Part shown: piece after piece, positions 11,997-22,884 of the stretch
Position numbering within the stretch: position 1 is the stretch's first letter
Layout: each line of letters opens with the position of its first letter
From: Ligula intestinalis
Taxonomy: Eukaryota > Platyhelminthes > Cestoda > Diphyllobothriidea > Diphyllobothriidae
Direction: 5' to 3'
DNA: 64,000 nt
Assembly: GCA_036362985.1 (NCBI GenBank)
Contig: JAYGXS010000004.1
Span: forward strand, 48,624,386-48,688,385
Position numbers and translations under genes: made by a program
The notes under the pieces: model-generated
The model's input: only the letters and a program-made list of their open reading frames with translations
Told to the model about the DNA's origin: nothing
Databases searched by the model: none

Positions 11997-12915
11997 TGAT
12001 CGTTGAGAAAAGTATTTTATTTGCCTGACGTTTAGAAATCCCTCGCAGATCAGTCAGGAGGGACAATAGCAAAAACGGGTAGTTCGTACACACAGGGATT
12101 TGCAGTATTTAGAAGATACATTTACTATGCTACTGTATACCTATGACAATTTATGGCCCTTCTATCGAGGATAGTTGCCGGCTTGTACGCTAATTGTTTG
12201 AAGGACTGCAGGCGGGTCGTGAGCTCGTGAACTTTCATCGCCCCTGTTGGACTTCGGCATGATGGCGGTAACGTTTGAAGACGAGTTTGCCTCTGCGCTC
12301 CCCGAGTGTCGAATTGTCTTGGTCAAACTGAGCCTCAGCACCGAAAACGGGTTGGCCAGGTCATTACACTTGTTTGTAGACTAGGCTCCGTGGGCCCTGA
12401 TTCGAGTAACTTGTGGTTCACACGGTTGTCAGCTCTCGCGAGAATGTCAGTCTTACCGAATTTGAATGCATGGCCGGGTGGCGTCAAATGAGCCGCGATT
12501 TGGGACTTGGCGTCACTTCTTCACACTGTTGCCGCATGTTCAGCAGTTCGCGCCTTGAGGGGTCTTCCAGTTTCTCCGACGTAGTTGCTTTTTTCCGCAG
12601 CTATACCAGACTCTATAGACGACTACATATATTTCAGGCCGTGGTAGTGGTTTTCATTATTTGACGCCTCATCGCTACCTCCGGTCTGCATGCGAGTCCA
12701 ACACAAAGTGGTGCGCGAAGGCGGCTAAAGATACGTTTTTTTGACGAACAGAATCGTTCGCCAAAATTTGGGGCCTGTGCGACTTTTTCCCCCGCTAATT
12801 CGTGAATATACCGGTTGATGAAGTGGAGCGAGCAGCCATTTTCTCTGAGCACCCGTCGAAGATATCGCGTTTCGGTAACTTTGTCTTCCGGTTCCCTGCA
12901 GTGCGTCTCAACACA
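11997..12915 (-). pseudogene. Penelope-like element relic: RT-to-GIY-YIG C-terminal part plus 3' tail
   Basis: Read on the minus strand from about 12915, the frame gives a linker typical of flatworm PLEs (ETRYLRRVLRENG, then APLCVGLACRPEVAMRRQIMK). After a stop and a one-base slip in an A run near 12590 comes a GIY-YIG-type endonuclease domain: VYRVWYSCG, NYVGETGRPLKART, then AAHLTPPGHAFKFGK and ADNRVNHKLLES. A TGA interrupts the domain after AEHAATV. The RT palm is absent, so only the C-terminal third survives. The 3' tail at 11998-12060 resembles the dispersed tail (CTGATC..., AAACGTCAGGCAAATAAAA, CAACGATC). This links the mini-elements to this PLE lineage. The polyadenylation-like AATAAAA lies in the tail. 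Non-functional. Confidence 0.75.
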
Positions 12916-13449
12916 CCATTAAATCATCCTTATGCGACAGTGTTCAGGGCTGGCTGGGGGTTTGCCGCTGAAGTTCCGTTTTTGCATTGCATTTATCGCT
13001 AATCTAAAGACTGTGCTCTTCTAGCCACCACAAACTTTGCGGCAGGCGAGGACATCAGAGAAGGCCAGCTAGATGTTTCCTTTCTCCTCTGTCGAATTTA
13101 CTTCTTGGCCAAACGATCACCTCTGTCTCTTAGCTACTACTTATTGGGGCTCGCATTTAAGCTTTTACTGAGGAAGTATACTGCCCGCTCGGGAAACGGA
13201 AGGTGAGGATTCTTTTAATGCGGGGATGGTCATAATAGGCATTTACTAGTTCGGGTGAAAAAAACTGACAAAGTGATTTGTGCATTTCCACCATTCGGTT
13301 GTCTAAACATACCAATATAATAGAAAAACACAAGCACGCAGGCATTTTAAATTAGTAGCTATAAAATGACTGAGCAGGTAAGAACTTGGGGTATTGGTTA
13401 TATATTCCAAACGGGCTGATTGCAAGTCGTGACGAGCAGCCCGACGGAA
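12916..13449. other. unassigned DNA
   Basis: The upstream RT part of the PLE relic could extend a little into this stretch, but I cannot follow it beyond about 12920. No other feature was supported. Confidence 0.4.
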
Positions 13450-13722
13450 GAAGGATATACCAAGAAGAAGACAACTCGATCGCTGGGACAATACTTTTAT
13501 TCCCCTGACGTTTCAAGATCCGTCTCGGATTCATTATCAGAGACATAATCAGTGAGCAGTAGCAGATAGAGTCTTCTACCATCGGCTATTGCTCTCTGAT
13601 TATGCCTCTGATGATGAAGCGGCGGCGGATCTCGAAACGTCAGGGGAATAAAAGTGTTGTTCCAGCGATCGAGTCGTCTTCCTGGGACTCGCTTGTTCGC
13701 TTGTATTGGCGAAGGGTATACC
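13450..13722. mobile_element. 249-bp palindromic hammerhead-like element with 12-bp target duplication
   Basis: The insert 13462-13710 is bounded by GAAGGATATACC (13450-13461) and GAAGGGTATACC (13711-13722), identical at 11 of 12 positions. It consists of one unit on the minus strand (core 13504-13544) and one on the plus strand (core 13604-13643). The whole can fold into a long hairpin with arms of about 100 bp. In the minus unit the stem II hairpin is a clean ATCCG-AGA-CGGAT. Both units carry GGGGAATAAAAGT and the GCGATCGAGT end. The right end, TTCGCTTGTATTGGC, matches the element at 2.56 kb. Confidence 0.8.
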
Positions 13723-13724
13723 GT

Positions 13725-14972
13725 TAAATACGACCCCCGTGACAGCTGCGACTAAATATATAGTTGAAGCTGAAAACGCTATCTAAAGCCCTAACCTCTA
13801 TTTCTAGCCCTAATCCTTCAACCTCAGCCAAGCGTCAGCCTTAATGGTAACACTTAAGAGAGGCATGATGGGGAAATTGATGGGGTGTTAACCAAGGCCT
13901 CCACAAAGGACAGAAATACATATTTTAGTTCTAGAAGTAAACACTAGGTGTGACCGCATATCCGTTCTTTACCTCTACGCCTTTCAATTTGCTTAATATA
14001 TCGCCTGCTATTCAAAAATTATTATTTTGTAATGAAAATTAGTTGCAGAGGATATCCTATGCACAAAGGCAGGCATTAAATTGCACAAACCGACAGCGGC
14101 CGCTACGATCGAGTTTTCTGTAGACCTACAATGGCTGTGGTTTCCGCACTGGAATTTTATAGCAGTCCATCAATTTTACTTTTGAAAAAATCATGATCCT
14201 GAACGCCAGTCCGTCACTAAGTCCGCATTCCCCTGAAGCCCGCATTTTTGCAATATACCCTTGCGTACACACATACAACTGACCGGGGCCCGCTTGATCA
14301 TCTCCGTTGGCTCTAATTGTCTTACGCCTCATGCTAGTGACACGGGTTACGAAATGGACACCGGACGCAGCATTTAGCGGCATGGCTACCAAAGACTCAA
14401 CTCTAACTGATCGTTGATGTCGCGATCGAGGACGCACGCATTTGCGCAAAGCCCCCATTTTCGGGGTCGAGGCCAAAGCCCAGTCTTAAGCTCATTCTGC
14501 GGGTAAGCAGGTTGCCAAGACAGTTGGCGTGATTTGGCCGATCGCTTAGTCTCTAAGACGGTGATCATAAGCCGAGGATTGCTCAGTTGACATTAAGCCA
14601 TTTAACCCCATTTGACAGCCCCTTCTTTAAAGGCTTGCATGCCTGTCGGTATCTGTTCAAGCTTCACTAGCTAAAATCCTTAGGGATTGTCAAGAAAGCG
14701 ACGGTCGACTGCATTGTTGGAAAAGGAATTTTAGCCGCTTAACCTTTCGGATTCACGTCGGATCCATAAGCAAAGACTGCAACGTATAGAACAGTCAAAA
14801 CAGTCCCGAATATTTATGCAGAACGTAACGACAAACCGAGGCTCAAATGGGTTGATTTAGCTCTATCGATTGATGCATGTTGTTGATACTGTATTAGCTC
14901 GAATTACAGGGTCACTGTAATCTGCTTGATAAACACGATACATTGTAGGCGTGCTCTAGTATGATAGAAAGC
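13725..14972. other. unassigned DNA with a weak telomere-like patch
   Basis: Around 13785-13850 there are CCCTAACC- and CCCTAATCC-like steps, too eroded to call with confidence. The 14126-14568 minus frames are open but carry no recognisable domain. Confidence 0.4.
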
Positions 14973-15113
14973 AAGGGAGACTGGAATAGCCATTTCCGGC
15001 TTGTTAACCGTCATCAGCCAGTAATACCCAATCTCAGGGGTCAACACCCCGAGATTCGAACCCGGGACCCATAGCCATTGAGTTTACCACTCTACCATTA
15101 CACCACAGGCTCG
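14973..15113 (-). repeat. tRNA-derived SINE, family A
   Basis: On the minus strand, TGTGGTGTAATGGTAGAG (A box) and GGGTTCGAATC (B box) are followed by ACTGGCTGATGACGG and GCCGGAAATGGCTATTCC, the common family A body. The tRNA-like head is the best preserved of the set, but the body follows it directly and the anticodon arm is irregular, so I call a SINE and not a tRNA gene. Confidence 0.8.
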
Positions 15114-15114
15114 T

Positions 15115-16735
15115 TAATTTTTCGGCTGAGACTGGAAATAAGATGAATATATGGGCATCACCGGTCTGGCAGTGAAGCAATTAAGTTCTGTTTCACTCTG
15201 GAGCTCACATTAAAGCCCGCGCAGGTAGTCACATAGCGACTTTTAGGATAGGATGGAATGGATCAGAAAAAGAAAAGGGATATCCAAATGGCCGTCAGGG
15301 TATGTTTCATAACACTAAAAATTATTGACACATCCCTTTTTGACCGTGGGCAAAGTCGGATGCACATTAATTGACTCGTCCTACCCACTGGAAGACTATG
15401 GTCACGAAAAGACGATTTTCGTGTTGTTCCGTGAGTGAGGGCTCACCGTTCTGTCGAGGACGCTGATTTGGTGCCCAAAATAGTTCCTCCCCATCTGTCT
15501 TACTCGGCCAGGTTTGGGAACGGAGATTTGTTTGGGATAATTGATAACGGGAGTGTGGCTAAAGGTCAAACTTCGAAGACCCCTTGTCAATCACCCCCAC
15601 GCCCGGTAGCCCGATCGGCTGTCAGCTTCCCTTTAATCATTGCCCCCCCCCGTCAGCTTTCCCGTCCAACCTTACGTCCTCTGTCTTCCTACAGGGACAT
15701 TGTTGCACGTAGGCGAAACAGAGGGTGATAATTGAGCTAATTGACTTTCCCCATATCGAGATGGCTACACCTTGGGGAACATAATTCCACGTGGCAAGTT
15801 TTGTCCCCTTCCTCCTTTCTACTATAATTGACTGGCGTGATAATTTGGCCTCGGGACCGAGGTACGTGCCCGAATCGGTGCCCCACTCCGACCGACCAAC
15901 AGCCTCTGCTTCCTTCAATATCGATAGTCTGCAGGAGAGCTCGGATGCCAAAAGTTGCATGCGCGACCTTAGCAAGGTCAGAAGTATAGCAGCTTGCTGA
16001 ATGGTTCTGGTTGCTAAATATCTGCATCTGCCTAATCTTCATCATAAAGGTGCGGAATGCAGGAAGTAAACCGGTCCGTGGAGCCTGCTTCACACGACAC
16101 TACTTTTTTTGTTATTGGATTTATCATGCCAACAAAGTCACACAGTAGATTCATTTGACCCAACTATTATAATCCAAGTAATGAGGAGATTGAAATGAAA
16201 GCTTCTCTGGACATGAGCCAACTGCACTCAATCTGCAGGTCACAAAAACTTGAAGTGTGATCCCGCGTCTTGGTGGACATCGAATCTAGCACCTCACTGT
16301 CCTATGATGAAGAATGTTAAATACCAAGTGTGAATGACCTACGCGAGCATTTTGGCTTACAGTCTGCCACTTACACTCTGCTGTTATTGGAAAATGGTGA
16401 GGGCAGAAGGTTCCTTGGTTAAAATAAGCCCTACGTTTTTGTCTTACGGGAATCATGAGAATGGGGGTTTATGGGTGGGAAAAACTGATGTACAAAGAGG
16501 GAATTTGTAAAAATAAGTACAAAAAGTGGTAAAATTTTGTTGAAAATGTTTAAGGCGGTAGCTATATAGAGACGGCGTTGGGCGCGTAAATCGAAAAAAA
16601 GGCGTGAATAACCAATCGTGCTCTAATCGAGGTAAAATCAATGTTGACAAACCTGGAGATGTGGCGTTTTATGCTGAAAACTCTCCTTTTTCCTAAAACC
16701 CAGTAATAATGGACATTTGTGAAGACAGTTTGTAA
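15115..16735. other. unassigned DNA
   Basis: Overlapping minus-strand frames at 15637-16093 (112 and 118 codons) are open but share no motif with any family I know. No repeat was recognised. Confidence 0.4.
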
Positions 16736-16737
16736 TA

Positions 16738-17606
16738 CAGTGGAGTCCTGTTAATGTGGAAGCCTCCGTTCCAGGCCAACTGTCCATATTAACCGGTTGT
16801 CCACATTATGCGAACTGACCCCAAACCAGTCGTTTCTACGTATAAAAAACCGAATTTTGCATCTGAATGAAGTTTTAGTGAAAGAACATGCTCAATTTTG
16901 ATTGCTTTGGTGGAAACTTTTCTCTTAAAGCTCCCCTACAGTTCTTTATCACAGTGTCAAAATTCTCCACATCAAAACATTGTTGTCGATGCCCCATTTC
17001 GAATACGGCCAATGACGCCCTCATTTCTTTTGATGAGACTGGGGGCTCGACTTCTACGTCTTCCTCTTCAGACTCTTCTTCCTGCTCGTCTGATACCCTC
17101 TTGGCATCTGCAACTGCTTCGGCGAGTTCGCTTGTCACCTCCTCCAGTGTTGCCTCCTCGGCGACTTCGGCATCGTCGTCGATTGAAACCCACTCTAGAA
17201 AACTCTCGATCCTGTCCTCTGTCACGTCTTTCCTTTTAAGCACCTTGGCTGCTTTGATTTCGCGATCACAAGATTTGGACTGGATTTTTGAAAAAATCTG
17301 TGGAAAAGCAGATAAGGGAGGCAAGGGTGAGGATACGGGGGCAGGGCAGGGGGAGTGGGAATAGCCCAGATGACGTATTGGCGGCCTCCTTCGACAACTG
17401 CACCTCCCAACTGTGGCGAACAGGACGCGGGAATTCCCCGCCGCGGGCGATTTGGACTGGATTTTTGACAAAATCTGTGGGTCGACCGACCGGTTGACAG
17501 CTTGGTGCTGTCCACATTAAGCGGTGGCTGTCCAGATTGAACGGAGGATTTTACTATGGAGAAATTCCGTTCCTGGCCAACTGTCCACATTAACCGGAAT
17601 ACACTG
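16738..17606 (-). mobile_element. internally deleted pogo/Tigger-type DNA transposon
   Basis: The ends are inverted: CAGTGGAGTCCTGTTAATG at 16738 and, on the other strand, CAGTGTATTCCGGTTAATG ending at 17606. Each is bounded by TA, the target duplication of the Tc1/mariner/pogo superfamily. CAGTG followed by a GTTAA core is typical of Tigger termini. Copies of TTAATGTGGACAG-like motifs recur just inside both ends. At 869 bp it is much shorter than autonomous pogo elements (about 2 kb or more), so the DNA-binding and catalytic DDE parts are deleted. A direct repeat of about 26 bp (17275-17300 and 17454-17479) lies inside. Confidence 0.8.
16875..17271 (-). pseudogene. C-terminal remnant of a pogo-type transposase
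   Basis: About 130 codons on the minus strand that belong to the C-terminus of the element's transposase. It begins near CDREIKAAKV, continues through a very acidic region (SDEQEEESEEEDVEVE), and ends in KQSKLSMFFH before the stop at 16875. The last residues fit the PCNA-interacting (PIP) box Q-x-x-[LIM]-x-x-F-F as Q-S-K-L-S-M-F-F. A PIP box at the C-terminus is known from Drosophila pogo transposase. The frame stays open upstream to 17471, but that part crosses the internal duplicated sequence and looks non-coding. No DDE residues remain, so this encodes no active transposase. Confidence 0.65.
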
Positions 17607-17621
17607 TATTATGCGTTTATT

Positions 17622-17690
17622 ATTAACCCTAAACGTAACCCTTGCCCTAACCTTAACCATTACCCTAACCCCAAACCTAACAGAAATTCA
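17622..17690 (+). repeat. telomere-like CCTAAC tract beside the Tigger end
   Basis: Successive AACCCTAAACG, AACCCTTG, CCCTAACC and similar variants, starting about 15 bp after the transposon's right TA. The best preserved hexamer register in the window. Confidence 0.65.
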
Positions 17691-17984
17691 CTGAGTCTGC
17701 ATGTAAATATGAATAAGAGCATTCGTGCGCTACCAAGGAAACTCCTGCCCTGGTGAGAGGGTGTGGGTTCTTCATATCTTTCTCGCACCCTTTCCCTACC
17801 CCGTTGTTATTAATTTTTGTGTAAACTGCATATGGTTACCGTGGAATCCAGCAGAAAACTTAAATCCGGAGAAGTGTAATTTGATCTAATTGGAATAATC
17901 AAATAATAACTATCAAGTCCAGACAGCTGCCACTCAGCCACTAAAATTATGGACAAAATTGCATTATCGGCAAATACAAAGGAG

Positions 17985-18030
17985 GCCGGAATAGTCATTT
18001 CTGGCTGATGATGGCTCAGAAGCCACCGCT
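17985..18030. repeat. rearranged SINE family A body fragment
   Basis: A minus-strand piece of the family A body (reverse complement CCAGAAATGACTATTCCGG) abuts a plus-strand piece (GGCTGATGATGGCTCAGAAG). The two halves are in opposite orientation, suggesting an inversion within one SINE or head-to-head insertion. Confidence 0.4.
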
Positions 18031-18034
18031 AGCT

Positions 18035-20988
18035 AGCCTCGATACGATGCATGAACACCCAGTTTAACATATTACCGAATTTGTCTAGCGCATCCGCATG
18101 CAATGGATTAACTGTCAAGCGTGCGGAGGAATGCAGTAGAAAAGTTTAGGCGGATTATGGTGTTTCTGGTCCATAATCCGGTTTGGCCAGAGGCCAGGCT
18201 GGCTTGGCGGCTGGCCAAGCCATGAGCTCTTGACTGACCCGTCGATGAACGTGTCACTGTGGCCGCGCCGGTAACTGATGCGCGAACGAGCACTCTGGTT
18301 GCTGGGCCAGCAACGGAATATGCCCGCACTCACCCATCACCATGCTCATCAAGAGGACCAGGGGGTGTGGCCAGTGCGAGCTAAGGGGTCTCATCTGCCA
18401 GCCCAATATGTTCCTGGGGTGGGTGGGAGTAAATATGACCCCCTCACAGCCGAAGGACGAGGAGCGTCAGCGCGGGCTTCTCGCCTGATTTGAGTTTATA
18501 GAACTGTTCAATCAACCTCCTCCACCCTCCACACCGTTGACTAGGCCGTGTAAAAGCCTCGGCGACAGGGGTCGGATTTAGAAACTGCCTATTATCCACA
18601 AAATCTGCCTGACCTCTCGGCGCTGTTGATTAAAGCTTTGCAGGTAGTAACGGAGTCGCTTCAGTGATCAGACATGGAGGGGCTGCGTGCTTACACGTAT
18701 GTGGACGTTTCTACTAATGCAATGGACGTGAGGTCGGGGGGGGGGGGTGAACGGAGCGCAAAACACGATCGTGGCTTGTTGACACAGGTAACTTGTAACC
18801 TCCAATCCATGTCCGCTTGCCGATTTATGAATTCGTATTACGAAAAAGCTGATAATGATTTGCAATGCTTGTCCACTATATCAGCTCTTACGCCTTTAAG
18901 AAACTCTTAAAAGAAGACTGTATTTTAATCTCCCTAGTTAATTCGAATATATTATCGTGTTTGCGGAAAAGGCTGACAGGAATTTCGTATCTAACCTGGA
19001 GGGAAAAATAAGCAGTTAAAAATAGGAAGGACTTTCTAGGAAATATAAAAGTACGACTCCTAATTAATTCTTATTTACTATCTTACGTTTAAAGGTCGTT
19101 CCAATCAAGGGATACACGCCACGGTGACAGAGAGATCTCGACAACTGCATTCGTTCACATTCCCTGTGTAAACAGACAAATACTTCGGTAACCCAATGGT
19201 TAATTCTGGTCGAATTGGTTATTTTATACCCGAGCATCTCATCCGAGAGCCGCGTAACTGAGCCGGGAGATTATCACTTCTGTCGGAGAAGAGGCGCATT
19301 CCAGAAGCTCGTTTGAAACTCTACTACTGAAACGCAATAAAATGCTGTCAGTACACCATTCAAGACTGAAGATTTGCATACCTCCGTTAATAATATAAAT
19401 ACCAGTGTTCGACCATATGTCTCCTTTACCAATACCATATTTGTCACGTTTTAACCACCTCGCAAAATTATTCTCGAACTTGGAGCAAATCAGTACATTC
19501 CACAATTTATAAACGCAGACAGAAATATAGTATGAATCTCCAAGTTGGAGAAGAAATTAAAAAGCTACAATGTCAAAACTGGGGTGTTGACGAGAATGCG
19601 TACAGGGAATGCTGGGCGACTCATTGATGAACCGAGGCCCTCGCAGTTGTGCCCTGCAGCAATAGAATATCGGCGAAACGCATGTTTGAGTTTTTAGCTA
19701 GTAACTGTGCCACCAGTATAGGATATCATGTTATCTCAATAAACACACAGCAATTCATTTGAGTATCGGTCGTGCAGGGCTCTTTACCTTCCGAGATCGA
19801 ATTGTGTGTGGTATACCACCCGGCCATGTTGAGGGCAGCTAATTTATGCATGGTAATTGGTGGTTTTGCATGAATCTCGAGGTCTCCGGTAAAAACAGTG
19901 GCAAAAACTACGTTCACGGTAGACGCCACGTGATGCCTACAACTTCTAATCACAGACGACAGTGCACTAGTCCGTGACAGTATTTAGGGTCTTTGTTCTC
20001 GGACACACCGGTACACCTAGTCAAGGCCCCAAATAGTTCAGATCTAGACTACAGCCAGGTGTCTGTTTTATAAGAGCCACAAATGTGTATCTGCCACAGC
20101 GTTCGAAGTACACTTTCCGTTATAGAACCTTAGACAACAGGCAGAATGTTGAGTCTGGTGTAGCATCTGTTTTTAACTGAAGTCCACAAAATTGCTACGG
20201 TATTTCGTCTGCCCCAGAGAGCCGAGAATAGTAGGAGAGATAGGCTGGCCCAGCAGCTCATCGTGTCACCGGTATTTAGGTAACATGTAAGGTTGACGGT
20301 AACTGACCTCACACGAACCTAAGCAACACTGGCTGGAGCTCCATACCGATTGCCGATGTCACGACTACAAACTTATGAAAATAACCAATTCCGATTACGG
20401 TGGATTAGCTATGATATAGATTGTTTGTTTCTGTATGGAAGTAATGATGCAGGATTATTCTGGGAGTAAATGACTATGTAGGTCTAACTCTCAAATATTA
20501 CTCAAACGCATCAAAATCAGCAATTTGACCTTCAAGATCTGCAGCGCATTATCAACGCTCGGAAATGGTCGTTTGATTACATTTTTATAGCCCCAAACGC
20601 TGTTTTGGGAGAATCGAAATACCTTTTAAAACCCAAAAATGACACACCGATATGCACATTTACTTAATTTCAGCCGCCACCTCCCCGCATTTTCTTTATT
20701 TATTTGTAGCGACTGACGGTAGTCCATTTTCCTCTCTGGTTGTGCACCCCACTGACACGATTATACTACTTTTCGACATACACCGTTTGTTTTCGGTTAA
20801 CTTTTTGGCGTTTCTTGTTCGTTTTCTCTTTATTTGAATAAATTCTTCAATTTTTCATACGTTTTTCCGTGATTTAGGTGCACAACGGCTGTCAGGCACA
20901 TCTTTCAGCGGGCTTCTAGGAGTAAGCATAAATTCACATCTATTTATATTCTCGTAGAAAAGCAAATATCTGTTAAGTAGTTCGCAAT
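18035..20988. other. unassigned DNA
   Basis: About 2.95 kb with no supported gene. A poly-G run of about ten lies near 18737. Several open frames of 60-88 codons have no recognised domain. Confidence 0.4.
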
Positions 20989-21200
20989 TTAGAAGAAGAT
21001 TCGATCGCTGGGACAACGCTTTTATTTGTCCCATGCCAAATGATAAGAAGAAGAAGAAGAAGAAGACGAAGAAGAAGAAGAAGAAGAAGAAGAAGAAGAA
21101 GAAGACTTGATCACTGGTAAATATGTTTATTCACCTGACGTTTCGACACCCGTCGTGGATTCATCATCAGAGACATGAGTAGGAAACAGTAGCAGAGCAC
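20989..21200 (-). mobile_element. PLE tail copies joined by an expanded GAA array
   Basis: A short tail piece (GAAGAAGATTCGATCGCTGGG, 20991-21011) is followed by a GAA array and then a full tail. The full tail has the hammerhead-like core at 21134-21174 on the minus strand: GTCTCTGATGATGAATCC, GTCGAAACGTCAGG, then GAATAAACAT. The array grew out of the GAAGAAG that normally terminates the tail. I did not find clear target duplications. Confidence 0.65.
21045..21105 (+). repeat. (AAG/GAA)n triplet microsatellite
   Basis: About 20 triplets with a single interruption (GAC near 21066). It lies inside the PLE tail pair and is oriented like the natural GAAGAAG end of the tails. Confidence 0.9.
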
Positions 21201-21219
21201 ATATTTTCCTATCTAAGTC

Positions 21220-22135
21220 AGCTTGTTTCGTCAGAAAAAAAGTTCAATCTTACGTTAGACTGGTCTATGTCGAAACTCACAGGGCGCCCGCTGGTATCTG
21301 TCCCGCATCCGTTAACACCTTTATCAAAGTAGAATGCGGCCGATAATTGCAGCATAATATTCAGTTACCCAGGCCCCAAGCATAGCAACCATGGTAAGTT
21401 GAAGGTGAGAGCATAAGTCAGCTGCATTGAAGTTGCTTTCTGTATAGGCTAGTATTTCGTATCGGGCGATCGCCATGACAACATGGACCCGGACCAGTTA
21501 TGTGATAATTGTTTCCGGGCCTAGCGCTGAGATCCCCACAGACCGGGATTGAGGGGTTAGCACCTCTTGAGCCTGGGAAGAACAGCGTTGAAAGTTTTGA
21601 CGCGCTGAAACAACGACTGCGTCATCAAGTGGAGTCAGGTCTATCGTGGCTGCCTTCAAATTCGAGTTGGGTGATTGAATCTGTGAGCGCTGCATTCCGA
21701 TCTTATGGCAAAGAGGCGGCTTTATCCAATCCAGTTTGTTTTTTATATATCTCTTGCAGAAACTAAAAATACCGGGATTCCCTGCTATCATTAATTACAG
21801 GTGAATGGACTTGTCAGGAGATCGAACAACGGAACTTATGCTGAGGTATTATAGATTAAAATCCACGCAAAAGATCGAACAGATCATCTTCTCTCTGTGT
21901 ACTAGGCACACCTGTCCACTTTCGATTTCTTATTTTTCTTTGCAATGCCTGTAGGAATCTCTTAAACAACCGGAACTGTTGGGTACGTGCGCTTCATAAC
22001 TGAGTTGTGGATCTTTATCAATCAGATGGTGACAACATGTCATTAATGTGAACATTTGCTAGGACTTGCATGCACGGCAGGGATATAACCACCTTCAGCA
22101 ACCCCGCACTGGCAACATTGTACACCCAGTGAACA
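21220..22135. other. unassigned DNA
   Basis: The 21498-21791 minus frame (97 codons) carries no recognisable domain. No repeat identified. Confidence 0.4.
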
Positions 22136-22139
22136 GTGT

Positions 22140-22335
22140 ATGAACATAGTGTAGGCTAGGACCAGGTAGGGCTTAGGTTGAGGACTTAAATTAAATTCGG
22201 CCTTAACACTTATCCTGAACCAAACGCCGGCCCCTAAATGCTGACGCAAAACTTAAACGCAAGCATAGGCTACTCTCTCCAAGACCCTTAAATCTAAACG
22301 TAGTTCTAATCGTAACCCTAGTAAAATTCACTCAC
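22140..22335. repeat. degenerate telomere-like tract
   Basis: Mixed GGCTTAGGTTGAGG and CTAATCGTAACCCTAG type steps. Orientation changes within the tract, so it may be two eroded pieces. Confidence 0.4.
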
Positions 22336-22689
22336 CAGGTCTAGTATTATCCGTCGCACTGCTGACCGATGGAGTCAAACAATATCCAGGAGTTCGGCTA
22401 CTTTTAAATTTATGCTAATTTGGGTTTGTGAATGTTGGGGCCAGCGTACCTCTCCGGTATGAATTAGCTTAATGAGGTTTAAGTTCAGTTTTTCTAATCC
22501 ACTTGGCTTCCACCGAAGTACGCATTCCCCGAAAGTAGCAGAGCGATACTTGCGGCCCTACGCAAAAATTACTCGAGGATAAGGATGACATGTATGGCTG
22601 CCTTAACAGATTATGCAAATAGGAGTGCCCCGCAGACTTAAAATAGGTGGCCATGCGATAAATTAAGGGAAGGATAAATGTTATTGTTT

Positions 22690-22860
22690 CTAGACTCGTA
22701 CGCTAACTATAGCTTTAATTTTAACCCCAGCTCTACCACGGGTCCTTACCATAATCCTCATCCTAAACCCAAATCTGACCTTCGTACTCACTTTTATCCC
22801 AGACTTCATTTCGCTGGGATATGGCGCAACGCCATTAGTATTGTGGGCGTCCATACGAGT
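22690..22860 (+). repeat. telomere-like repeat with conserved flank
   Basis: TTTTAACCCCAGC, CATAATCCTCATCCTAAACCC and similar steps, followed by CTGGGATATGGCGCAACG and TATTGTGGGCG. This matches the downstream flank of the 33.3, 39.7 and 62.4 kb copies. Confidence 0.55.
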
Positions 22861-22884
22861 CATCCATACTGACTCGAATTCTGT

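Noticed and set aside
15045..15113. Functional tRNA gene on the minus strand
   Set aside because: A and B boxes are good, but the anticodon arm does not pair properly and the SINE body follows directly.
15637..16093. Two overlapping minus frames of 112 and 118 codons
   Set aside because: Overlap in different frames, no family motif, no repeat partner in the window.
16888..17364. 158-codon serine-rich plus-strand frame
   Set aside because: It is the antisense shadow of the acidic transposase C-terminus. Serine runs arise from reverse-complemented Glu/Asp codons.
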